Positions 50,307 to 61,145 of a stretch of 64,000 nucleotides of DNA are shown piece by piece. Every line of letters begins with the position of its first letter. Positions within the stretch are counted from its first letter, which is position 1. Origin of the DNA: Paulownia fortunei (taxonomy: Eukaryota; Streptophyta; Magnoliopsida; Lamiales; Paulowniaceae); the NCBI GenBank assembly GCA_019321725.1, contig CM033114.1:18828278-18892277 (forward strand). The letters run 5' to 3'. The notes below the pieces were generated by a model. It was not told where the DNA came from. It did no database searches and saw only the letters and a program-made list of their open reading frames with translations. Position numbers and translations under genes: made by a program.

Positions 50307-50356
50307 GATAAAAGACTGATTAATTTTTAAATTTATTATTTTTTATTAAATTAGTC
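50307..50356. repeat. Right terminal inverted repeat of MULE copy B
   Basis: Inverted, it reads gactaatttaataaaaaata and onward, matching 43606-43655 at 46 of 50 positions. Confidence 0.92.
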
Positions 50357-50365
50357 TTATTCTTG
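50357..50365. repeat. Target site duplication of MULE copy B, right copy
   Basis: The bases ttattcttg are identical to 43597-43605. Confidence 0.9.
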
Positions 50366-53300
50366 CTACTTTTATTATTTCATTTTATTTTTATATTTTT
50401 AAAAAATAATTAAATTATTCTTAATTATTCTTAATTATTATTTATAACAAAATTATTTTAAATATTCTAAAATTAATAAATTTGTATTTATATTCTAATA
50501 ATTTTCATAATTTAATTAATTAACACAATATTAAATTCATTTGAAAATTTATTATACATAAATTTTATTAGGATATTTTTATTAATTAATACATTTTACT
50601 TATATATTTTTTACTCATCATAAATATTCTTAAAAAGTTAACTTTTATCTAAAGTTCCATATCAATTCAAAATAAAACATTCTAATTACAAGTAAGAGTT
50701 ACTATTTGTTTCAATAAGATCCAGTTTTAATAGCACATAGTTATCAGGGGTTCTCCTGTTAAGTCAAACACACACGGTTGATTCAGGTTTTCTGTGAGAG
50801 TACCCCAACAATGATTCTCCATTTCTATTTCACTTCTGCCAACCTTAAAAAAATGAACCAATGTTAGATAGTAAATTCTTGTTTGGTCTCACATGGAATA
50901 TATGAATGCTCTCTTTGCTACCTGAAGATTTAGGATTGGATACTTCCACACTGTTTGGACAAAGCTTAGAAATGTCAAGAGCATGAAATAATTTTATCCC
51001 AACTCCTTCTACACCAAGAAAAAGAAATCTAGGCTTTGTTTGGTTTTATTTTTTGTGTTTTGGAGAATATATGAAAAAATAAATGTATTAGGCGGAAAAT
51101 GTAATAAAAATATAATGTTTGTTTGATTTTATTTTGTAGAATAAATTAAAAATGAAAAGAAAAAATGATACCAAACATAGCCTAGTGCTCTTTGTAATTC
51201 ACGTATTCATTTGTGGGTAAAAATAGGGATGGTAAGAGGGTGTTATGCCAAAACCGGAGACCCATTTTACTAAAGTTTTTTAGAATTTGAACTTGGATCC
51301 GTTAGATTTATTTTAAAATTTTTAAAATACTAAAAAATATATTTCTAAAAAATAATGTCATTAAATTGTTCTTAGAAAACATATTTTTAAGAATAATATC
51401 ACATATATATATAATAAATTAAAAAATAAAAAAATTAAACAAGGGGTTATGGGCGGAGCGAATTTGAAATTAAAAAATTAAAACCCATCTTGCACTCATT
51501 TAGAATATTAAAAATCCGTTCAAATGAAGTGGATTGAGTTTTGAATCCGTCACATTATCATCTATAGGCAACAATGAAACCGCTCCAAATTTTAAGTTTT
51601 CTATAAAATTTTAGAGGTATGAACCCCACTTAGCCTAATTATAATTCAAGTCAAATAAGATTTGAATTGTTTCAAAAAAAGTTCAAGGAACCTTAAAATT
51701 CAAAAAACTCAAATCAGTTCGCCAAAAAACTTTATATATCCCAATCTCAAATTAAATGCCCTTTTCCATTACGGTTTTAGTGTTTGAGTTTCGAAATCAA
51801 ATGTAAAATTAGAGATTGCTTTTGATATTATTAAAAAGCATAGTGCAAGAGAATGCGGATATTTTATTAGAAGAGGGAGAAAATAATATAATGAAAAATC
51901 AGACAGTTTTTTGTTCCTGTGGGGTTGAACTTTACCTTAAAAACATACAAATGGCCCATTAAGCGGCTTCAATTATATAGTAGTATTGATAAGTAATGTA
52001 CTTTAATTTCAAAAAATAACATTACACTTCCACAAAAAATCGATAAACATTTATGAAAATTATTGATCATTCACTTTTATTTGGCTAAGAGATTATAAAA
52101 AAAAATTAGAAATTAACTTTAGTTGTTAGACAACATGAGGAAAACTAAAACACAATATCTTCAAAATAGAGAGCTTGAAAAAGTGAGATGGTGTGCTATT
52201 TTTACTTGGAATTTACCTCAATATTAGGAATTTAAAAAATCGATCCCAACCCAAAATTTTTAGAATTGGTATTTAGTAGAATGAGATGGAAATTGAGTGG
52301 GATTGAAATTGTGTTTGATGTTTGATGTATTTCCTTTGGATCGCGTTTGGGAGTGTTATTTTATATTTTTGAAATTTGTGCATTCGATTTTAGCTTGGAA
52401 AAATAATTGATGGGAGAAATGCCTCGTCAAGTTGGTTAGAAAATAATTAGTTTAGAAAAGAATTAGTAATGTCATATTATTTAAATAAAATATAATTAAT
52501 AATTAAATAACAATAATATATGTTGGGTTTTAGTAATTATTTAAGTAGTTGTGATATTTGTTTCACTCTTCTCTTTTATAAGAATTAGTATAATTTATTA
52601 ATTATACAAAAACACACCGACTAAACGAATCTATGTTTAAATAAGTAGATATATATTTGGCACATTAGGATAAAGTAATTTAATTTTGTGTTTAAATGGA
52701 AAAACTTGTATTGGAATAAATTAAGGCCATGATATGTAACCTTATATTTTAATCTATTTTTTTCTCATTTTTCTTTGCCCTTTCCACATCTTCCGCCACA
52801 CCAGTCTTTCTTCTTCTTTCATTTTCATGTTTCTTTCTTCTTTCCTTTTTTTTTCTTTTTCTTCCTCGATAGCGGAGCAGGGTAGAGGCGGTTGCAGCTA
52901 ATCGGCCTCTCAATTTTTTATATTTATAATTTTAATATGTAAATTTTAATAAATTTAAAAATTTACTTCTTCTTGAATAATTAAATTATTTCAGTCGTCC
53001 CCTCGAATTTTCATAATTCTATTTTGAATATATAAATTTAATAAATTTAGATTTGTTCTAAAATTATTTTTAAACTTTATTTCTTCAAAAAATTTAGATA
53101 ATGAAATTTATTATTGATACAAAATTTTAGAAGGTATTTGTACTAATTTTTAAAATTTATTATAATTTTGTTTCTAAAAATATAGATATTTTAGTCAAAA
53201 AAAACTCCTTATTGTAATTTTTTTTATTTTAATTTTTAATTTTTAATTTATTTGATTCTACTTTTGTTGCTTATTATTTAAGGTTATACTATTTTTATTT

Positions 53301-54559
53301 CACAAAAAAATCATAAGTGTAGGTTTTTCATAATATAAAAATTATTTAATTTGATTAATTGTATGAAATAATGTTTAAATTCTTGTAAATTAATTTTTAT
53401 TTTGTATTGGATTGAATTAGAATTAATTAATATTTTCATTTACAAAATAGTTTTTATTCAAATATTCATACAAATATAATAAATAAAATATTTATGTGTA
53501 AATATAACGTATTATATTTATATATACAGTTTAATTTTTAATAATTAGTTAAAGAAAGAAATTTTCATAAGAAAATAATTTTATATATAAAAGAATAATA
53601 ATTTGCGCGGCCATACTAAAATCATGGCTCCGATCCTGTTCCTCCTCGTTATCTTCATTTCTCCTCTCTAGACCTGAGAATCTCCACATCACCGTTGCTT
53701 TCGGTCACCACAACTACCACCATACTGTAGTCGTTGCTGCTTACAGTCTCACCCATCACCGCCTCGTTCAACTGCCTTATTTTGGCCACTTTGGACTGAC
53801 TAATAGAGAAAATGACTTTTAAAAGAGAAAATGGGTTGAAAAAGATGATGCACTACCTTGGAAACTTAAAAACAGGTATAAGATTGCTAGAAATCTATGG
53901 ATTCCAAGCCAAGTTTCAAAAAGCAAAACTCTAATCCCATTGAAACCGAACCCCAAACCTCAAAAATCAAACCATTTCAAAGGATTTTTGTCTTAGAAAT
54001 AGTGTGGACCGAAATGAGGTTGACTCCAAACAAGCCCTAAGATTGTGGCTAGAATCTTTCTTAATTTGAGATTAGGTTTGGACAAAAACAAGTTCCAGAC
54101 TAACCAAGAAAAAACTATAATTCTACCAAGACAAAATCTCCTATTAGATAATGTAAAACATTTTTAGATTCCATCGTCATCTTTCATTCAAATGTGTATA
54201 ATAAATATCAACACATAACCCATATCAAGGTATTAATGTCATTATATACATTTAACAATTAATAACATTCACAAGTGGCCAAAACTTGATAAACATGTCT
54301 CTTGAAGTGAGATAGTGTATTTAAAAGATGCTCGTTCTCCCTTACTCTAAGAGTGGAACTCTTTGTTTTATCCACCCCACTTTCCCCCTTCCCTTTCTTT
54401 TTCCTCTCTTCCCCAACGATTCCATCAAGTTTTATCCGTCCCCCAACCCTACTCTCTCATATTTCCCTCCTCCATTTGGCATGACTATTTTCTTTTTGCC
54501 CTTTCCCACTTTCCTCATATTTTCCCAACATCACTTCTTTTCCCTATGAATATATTTGA
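50366..54559. other. AT-rich intergenic DNA, no gene recognised
   Basis: This stretch is dominated by A and T, with homopolymer runs and short pyrimidine tracts (for example 52790-52870). One small MITE (51030-51185) is listed separately. Passages around 53800-54040 and 52210-52340 have the look of worn inverted-repeat elements, but I could not define ends. The open frames at 54328-54578 are pyrimidine-rich low-complexity sequence. Confidence 0.45.
51030..51185. mobile_element. MITE-like element, 156 bp
   Basis: The ends ctaggctttgtttggt and, inverted, ctaggctatgtttggt match at 15 of 16 positions. The interior is AT-rich and non-coding. The GGC..TGTTTGG end is reminiscent of Tourist (PIF/Harbinger) MITEs. 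The target duplication is ambiguous because CTAG reads the same on both strands. Confidence 0.6.
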
Positions 54560-55083
54560 CCTTGTTAGTCCCAGGTGATATGAAAGAGTCTAAAAGGGAA
54601 GTGAATAAATTTTTCAAAAAAATTCTTGGAAAACTAAAATAAAGTTTACTATCAAAATATAATTATCTGTTCTTTTTTAAAAGGTTATAACTTGCTTGAC
54701 GAATTAGACGCTAAGTCTAATTGAGGCCGAAGACATGCTAAATTTCAGTAGAATTACATAGCGGAAAAACACAAAATAAAAGTAAAGTTTGAACAAGTTA
54801 CTATTTGATGTTGAATCAATTGAAAAATAACATTATATAAAGTATTGAATAATAAATAACACAACAATTTTTTAAAGTAGTTTGAAAGTACCATAATCCT
54901 TCTACATCTACTATTCTCCAATCTTTTGGAAGAATCTACTAGATTTCAACAGAGTTTATACAAAAGTCCTACTTCTAGTTACAACACCTAATTGTAAACA
55001 AACTTATGCTACCAGCTTTCTTCTCAATCAGTCTACACAAAGCACAATTAATATTATTAAGGCTACTATATATTAGAGTAGGA
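54560..55083. repeat. Dispersed repeat fragment, left part
   Basis: The sequence with gaaagagtctaaaagggaag, ttgcttgacgaattagacgc and ctactattctccaatctttt is of a kind I recall as a common plant interspersed repeat, unverified. It appears to resume at 57249 after the LTR-like segment. Confidence 0.4.
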
Positions 55084-57248
55084 TGTCCAACGCCCCAATT
55101 GGATTGGGTGTATTATATTCTTTTATTTTTGTAAAGACAATCTTATTGGAAATCATATTAATAAAAATATATTTTCTTTATCTTGTCTTGCATCTTTTAT
55201 TTCTACACATTAGATAAAGTTCTTAGATTAAATTTAGCTACAAAGCATGTGATGGCGATTATGGAACATGCCTCTAAGGCTCTGGTCTTAAATAAGTTCC
55301 GAATCGAGAGCTTTTTGAGATAGGATATCAAATAGCTCAGTAAGACTAGCACATATGATGCATGCTCGGGAGATGAGGATAACACATTCTATTGGCATTA
55401 GCGTAGAGATATAAGTGCATGTATGTGGGTGCTTATTAGAAAATAAGTACACTGAACATGACCCACAAGAAATTCTTAGTTGGAGGCATTGCTTGTCGAA
55501 ATAAGAATTTATATGTTGCGATAGTACACGACTAGTCCTCAAACTTGAGCCACGATGGTAGCCTTGTGTGCATCCTGCAACACTTTGATATATCTTCTGT
55601 TTGCTTGACAATCACAAATGAGGTATGTTGGGTGTTGCAGTGGTGCGCATGGAGGTTTGTAAGTGGCCAACATAGAATTCGACACTTGTCTTTTTAAACA
55701 AGGAAATCTCCTATGTTTTTATAGTTCCTGATTCAAAAACCTTGGTCAAGGCAAGATGAATCGTGATTTATCAAATATCAATGAAACTTGAAATGGAATC
55801 ATAATTATTGAATCATTTAGGGTTTCGACTTATAATCCATGCCTTAAATTCAATCAGGAGATTAGTTGTCGAAAGGATCGTACGTATATAGTACTCGCAA
55901 ATGAAATAGGTTTACTCGCTATTTTACCTAAAACTAGTTTGTCATGATTACTTGTTAGGTGTTTTCATGGATAGTGAGGTTTTTGGAATTAAAGAGTTGA
56001 TTTCAAGCGAATTAATTAATTAAAATAATTATTATTCATAAGTTGCAAATATTGTAAGCCCACTACTAGCTTAATAGTGAACCTAAGAGGGTCACACATC
56101 TTTATGGAAAGAAATATTTCTAATTTTAAATTTTATCCAATGGTTGAAAATTAAGTAATTAATATTGATTGATTAATTAATTAATTAAGGGTTCTATTTA
56201 GTTAAATTAAATTATTCAATTAAATAATTTAATTACTTAATTGGACTTAATTTGATTAGTAAGCCCAATTGGAGTAAATTAAATTAATCAATTAGATTGA
56301 TTAAATTGGGATGAATTAATTTGAGGATTTTTAGTCCAAACCCAAAATTAATGTGGATTACTTAAGAAGTCCACTAAAATATGAAGAGAATAAATTAAAT
56401 AAATATGATTTATTTAATTAACATATTTATAGATAAATAAATATAGTGACCGATTTTATGGGATAAAATCAGCCACTAAAATTTAATTTATATATAAATA
56501 TAATTATAGTGTATATATATATATATATCTTGATATTATTTGAAGAGTTCAAATTAATATTAACAATGTATGTAGACAATTTTGATGATTAATGTAGCCT
56601 CAAATTAATCCACATACAATATGAGAGAGAAAAGAGAAGAGTTTTTGGAAGATTTGGAATCTTTCCAAGATATGGTTTTGAATTAGTTTAAAATTAAAAA
56701 ACTTTCCAAGAGTTGGAAATGGATTAAAATTTTCAACCCTATATATATGAGGGATGAAAATTACATAATTAATTCAGAAAATTTGAGCAAAAATTATTTT
56801 GTTTAAAGTTTTCTATTTTACTCTCCAAGAAAAAAAAGAAAGAAAAAGAATTATTTCTTGTTATACTCTTCATATTACTGTTTCAAGAACTTAAATAATT
56901 AATTTTTATTGTTCTTGAAAATTTACTACGGTTCTAAATTAGTAAACAATTAAAAAGATACTAGCGAATCCTTTTGATTGGTGTTGTTCTTCCATATTGT
57001 GGATCTAATAGAGGGGAGACACTTGAATCCCTGCGAGTTTTGATAGTCCAGGATAAGCAATTGATTACTTCATTCCCTACAACGATCGGAGTGCACGAAA
57101 TGTATAATTCGAATTTAATATTTATTTATATATTCACTTGAATAAGCGCGATCGTTAAAATCACTTTCGAATAGAGGGGTTAAATTTATATTTGATAAAA
57201 TTTTAATTTTCCGCTGCGTATACTCCTGCGATTATAGCGAACCCAACA
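55084..57248 (+). mobile_element. Solo-LTR-like segment of a Ty1/copia element, about 2.2 kb
   Basis: The segment starts tgtccaac and ends ...cccaaca, close to the TG...CA ends and TGTTGG/CCAACA inverted repeat of copia LTRs. The text near its end (tttccgctgcgtatactcct, then gcgatt) and in its middle (gtgaacctaagagggtcaca) is like long copia LTRs I know from memory. No reverse transcriptase or integrase lies inside, and the open frames at 55203-55611 are not retroviral. A 5-bp target duplication was not found, so a solo LTR is an inference. Confidence 0.5.
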
Positions 57249-57410
57249 CTCTACGTAAGAGTCGACTCTAAACAAGTGTTAGCCTGCACAAGTCTCAACA
57301 CTCCTTTGATTGCAAAAAGTGTTTGAAAAACAAAACACTCAGCTAGACTATCCACTCAATATCTCAATATCTCAAAGTTTGTTGAGTATAGGATCAAGCA
57401 TTCTTCGGAT
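57249..57410. repeat. Dispersed repeat fragment, right part
   Basis: Sequence from ctctacgtaagagtcgac through gtgttagcctgcacaagtct and ttgattgcaaaaagtgtttg leads directly into the copia gag-like region. It is the inferred continuation of 54560-55083 across the inserted LTR-like segment. Confidence 0.35.
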
Positions 57411-60400
57411 AAAGAGGAAGAGGAAGAGGCCACTCTAGAGGAAGAGAAAACTTAAGAGGCAGATGTTCAAATTCCTTCACTCAAAATCGACATCACAATA
57501 ACAATCAACATCCATCCTTCTAAAATCAATCAAAGTTTAGTAACAGCAACTGGAAAGGACAACCCAACAAGCAAAATATAAATCAAGTCGCCTGTTAGAT
57601 TTGTGGATGAACCAATTATACTGCAGTTAAATGCTATTACAGGTATAACTATAAAACAAAAGGTGAAAATGTCCAAGAATCTTTTGTAACCATGAATCTA
57701 AACAACGAGGATGATCCAAATTTTTATGCCTGACTTTGGAGCTACTACTCATATGACAAATCAATGAGGAATCTAAAGTATTTAAAACCTTATTTTGGTA
57801 ATAATTCTATTTTCATTGGTAATGGACAAGCTTTATTTATTACACACACAGGAAAAGCTTTGCTCAACACCTCGCATGGTAAAATTTTGTTAAATAATGT
57901 TTTAGTGGTACCAGAAATTAAAAAGAATTTGTTATATGTCAGTAAACTTGTTGATGACAATTTTTGCACTATTACTTTTGATTCTAACAAGTTTGTTATT
58001 AAGGATCAGAAGAATCAAATCCTGGCCAAAAGACATAGAGAATGAGATTTGTATGCGCTTAAGGAAGGACAGCTTACTAAAGCTTTCACTGCAGTCAAAT
58101 CCCCAGGAGTTTCTTTAAAAATATGGCATGCTCGCTTAGGACACCCTAATTTAAATTTTTTGCAAATTTTAGAGAATAAGAAAGTCATCAATGTTTTCAA
58201 TTGGTTAACCAAAAATACAATATGTAATAGTTGCCAACTTGGGAAATGTAAACTTTCTTTTAATAAATAAAAAAACTATTTCAAATTTTCCTTTAGAAAA
58301 AATTCACAGTGACTAATAGGGCCTGCTCCAATCCTTTCTTCTCAAAAATTCCAATATTATGTGATATTTTTTGATGATTTTACTCGTTATACTTGGTTAT
58401 ATCCTTTAAAAAATAAATTTGACTTCTTTCAATGTTTTCTTAAATTTCAAGCTCTTGTTGAGAATTTTTTTGATAGAAAAATAAAAGTTTTTCAATGTGA
58501 TGGTGGTGGAGAATTCACTTCCAATCAGTTTACTAATCACTTAGACTTTATGTGGAATTACACATCAAATGTCTTGCCCGTATACGCCAGAACAAAATGG
58601 ACTTGTAGAATGAAAGCATCGCCATATTGTCGAAACAGGATTGACATTGCTTTTTCATGCAAATATTCCTCTAAAATTCTTGGTAGACGCATTCTTAACA
58701 ACAATATATCTAATTAATAGATAGCCTCTTTCTTCTACTGGTATGGAGACTCCTTATTTGAAATTTTTTGGTAAGGATCCTAATTACTCTGGTTTACGTA
58801 TTTTCGGCTCTCAATATTTTTCTTGTTTAAAAATATCAAGAATACATAAATTTTCTAAGAAAACAGTTCCTTGCGTATTTATAGGATATAGCCCATTGCA
58901 TAAAGGTTATAGATGTCTAAATACAAATACTCATCGTGTTTATATATCACGACATGTTGTCTTTAATGAACACCATTTTCCTTATTTATCAAAAGAGAAT
59001 TACTTCTCTAACCCTTCTAATAATTTATTTCTTACTACTTTTCCGCATTCAGATGAATGGTTTACAAGATACTTACCCATAGCTCCTCTAAGTGAAGATT
59101 GATAAGATGAGCCACCAAGTTTCAACTCCTCGATTTTTGATTCATCTCCTATCTCACCATCAAATTTAGAAATTTCATTAAATAAAAATTCTTCAATATC
59201 CCAAACAAATAATTTTTTAACAATCATTCTCGAATTGAGTAGCTTGATTTATTTTTCAGCCCTATATATCCTTCTTATTCTTTTTATTTTTCCAAGTTAT
59301 GGCATGCTCTATTGCCTAGTAGTGTAGGAATTTTTTGCATTTTCCATTGGGCCAGTTTAACACTTCTATTCTATTGCCTAGCAGATATGTAAAAGTAGAA
59401 CATAGTTTAACATTCTCTTTTTCCCATTTCTAATGTATTGCCTAGCACATATGTACAACATAGTCAGATTTAGTTGCCTACATGATATTTTCAACATATA
59501 GGAACTTATACAATCTCCTAAACAAGAAGTAATTTAGCTATTAAAAGGATTCTGTTTATAGAATATAAGTTCAAATTCTATTTCCAAAATCTCTTTTCTT
59601 TCAAAAAAAAACAAATGAAATTAGAAAATTATATATTTAAATATAAATATAATTAATATTTTTAATTTCTTAATCTACTATTATATGTTAATATTATTAA
59701 AATTTTGACTAATAATTAATTGTATTTCTAATCGAGTCGAGTTTCAAATTTTATCGAACAAAAAATGTGTTCAAATTTGGTTTGTTAAGTTAACAAACCG
59801 AAGATATTCCTACTTCACCATAAAATCACACTCTTATTCCTTCTACTATTGACAATAATTGTGATATTACTTCTCATTCCCCATTATCTTCAGTAACACG
59901 GTGTCTTCCACTTCAAAATCTTCTAGTTCTACTACTTTTTCTTCTCCGCACCAAACCACTACTACATCTTTGATGCCTCAATTATCTCCTCGACCTACTA
60001 GAGTAAAATGTATCCCTGCTTATCTTAAGGATTATTGTTGTCCATCTATTCCTTCACATCCTGATACTGCTCTTATTATTTCTCTTGATGAGCCAAAAAC
60101 TTTAAAAACAACCTTGAAATTTGCAAATTAGAGAGCTGCCATAAAAGAAGAGATAGATGCACTTCAACATAACAAGACTTGGTCTCTTGTTCCTCGTCCA
60201 ACAAATGCCAATATTATTGGTTCTAAGTGGGTATATCACACCAAGTACATAGAGGATAGCGGTGTGGATAGATTCAAAGCACGCTTAGTAGCTAAAGGAT
60301 ATGCACAAATTGATTTTGGCGAGACATTTAGCCCTGTTGTTAAGCCAACAACAATTCATGTCATACTTTCTCTTGCTACTTATTTCAAGTGGCCACTCAA

Positions 60401-61145
60401 GCAATTAGATGTTAAAAATGCATTCTTGCATGGCATTCTCAATTAGCGAGTCTACATGGAGCAACCCCCCGATTTTGTGTATCCCAAATTCTCTAATCAT
60501 GTTTGCCTTTTACATAAAATCACTTTATGGTCTCAAAAAAGCACCTAGTGCTTGGTTTGCTAAATTATGTTATTGTCTTTTTACTCTTGGTTTTAGATGT
60601 AGTAAAGTTGATTCCTCTCTCTTTATTTATAATCATGGTACTAATTTTCTTCTCTTACTTGTTTATGTAGATGATGTAATTCTCACTGGTAGTACCTCTC
60701 TACTTATGCCTCAACTCATTTCTCTCCTAAGCAAGGAGTTTGCACTCAAAGATTTAGGCCAATTCACTTACTTTCTTGATTTGGAAGTTAAATATTTTCC
60801 TGGAGGTCTCACAATCTCTCAAACCAAATATGCTCGTGACCTCCTCACCAAGGCTAAGATGCTTGAAGCATCTAAAATAAGTACACCCATAGCTATAAAA
60901 TCCAATCCTCTTCCCAATGACAATGAACCTACAAATCCCACTACACATCGCCAATTATGTGGTTCTCTTTAGTATCTTACTTTCACTAGACCTGATCTCA
61001 CTCATGCTGTCAACCTCGTATGCCATCATTTTCAAAATCCCACAATGAAGGACCTTCGAGCTGTCAAATGCATTTTGCATTACTTAAAAGGGACACTAAC
61101 TTATGGAATTCGTTATTTATCTAAAAGCTCTCTCACTCTCTGATT
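57411..61145 (+). pseudogene. Ty1/copia retrotransposon gag-pol relic, 3' truncated
   Basis: The order of domains is Ty1/copia: an Arg-Gly-rich gag tail (57412-57450); a damaged CCHC zinc knuckle (about 57593-57650, with two stops and H changed to Y); a protease active site reading DFGATTHMTN (57727-57756), where copia normally has DSG; the GAG-pre-integrase zinc site (WHARLGHPN...CNSCQLGK, 58122-58250); an integrase core (FFDDFTRYTW and FQCDGGGEFTS, 58360-58520); and reverse transcriptase ([46 protein letters not shown], 60225-60690). The match stops near 61140 (LHYLKGTLTYGIRYLS), so RNase H and the 3' LTR are gone. There are many stops and frameshifts. Lineage (for example Ale or Tork) is not determined. 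Confidence 0.9.
59226..59815. other. Unexplained insertion-like segment within the copia relic
   Basis: It lies between the end of integrase (open to about 59102) and the region before reverse transcriptase (from about 59900). It contains three spaced copies of 'ttgcctag' (about 59308-59441) and an AT-rich right part ending with gagtcgagtttcaaatttta and tttggtttgttaagttaaca. I see no coding content. It may be a small transposon, but ends and a target duplication were not identified. Confidence 0.4.

Larger units (their letters stand above)
43606..50356 (+). mobile_element. Mutator-like element (MULE) copy B with plant mobile domain gene, 6.75 kb
   Basis: The element is bounded by a perfect 9-bp target duplication and 50-bp terminal inverted repeats identical at 46 of 50 positions. 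In order it contains the left repeat, a hairpin, a CT-rich leader, a leader intron, a MuDR-type transposase relic (44578-47028), a plant mobile domain protein relic (47414-49892), a hairpin and the right repeat. Both genes read left to right. Both are interrupted by stops and frameshifts, so this copy could move only with help from elsewhere. Copy A at 18348-23806 is a more worn relative. Confidence 0.92.

Noticed and set aside
54328..54578. Overlapping proline/phenylalanine-rich plus-strand frames
   Set aside because: Pyrimidine-rich low-complexity DNA with no coding features.
55203..55611. 107-codon minus-strand frame
   Set aside because: It falls inside the LTR-like segment, opposite to its orientation, with no recognisable domain.
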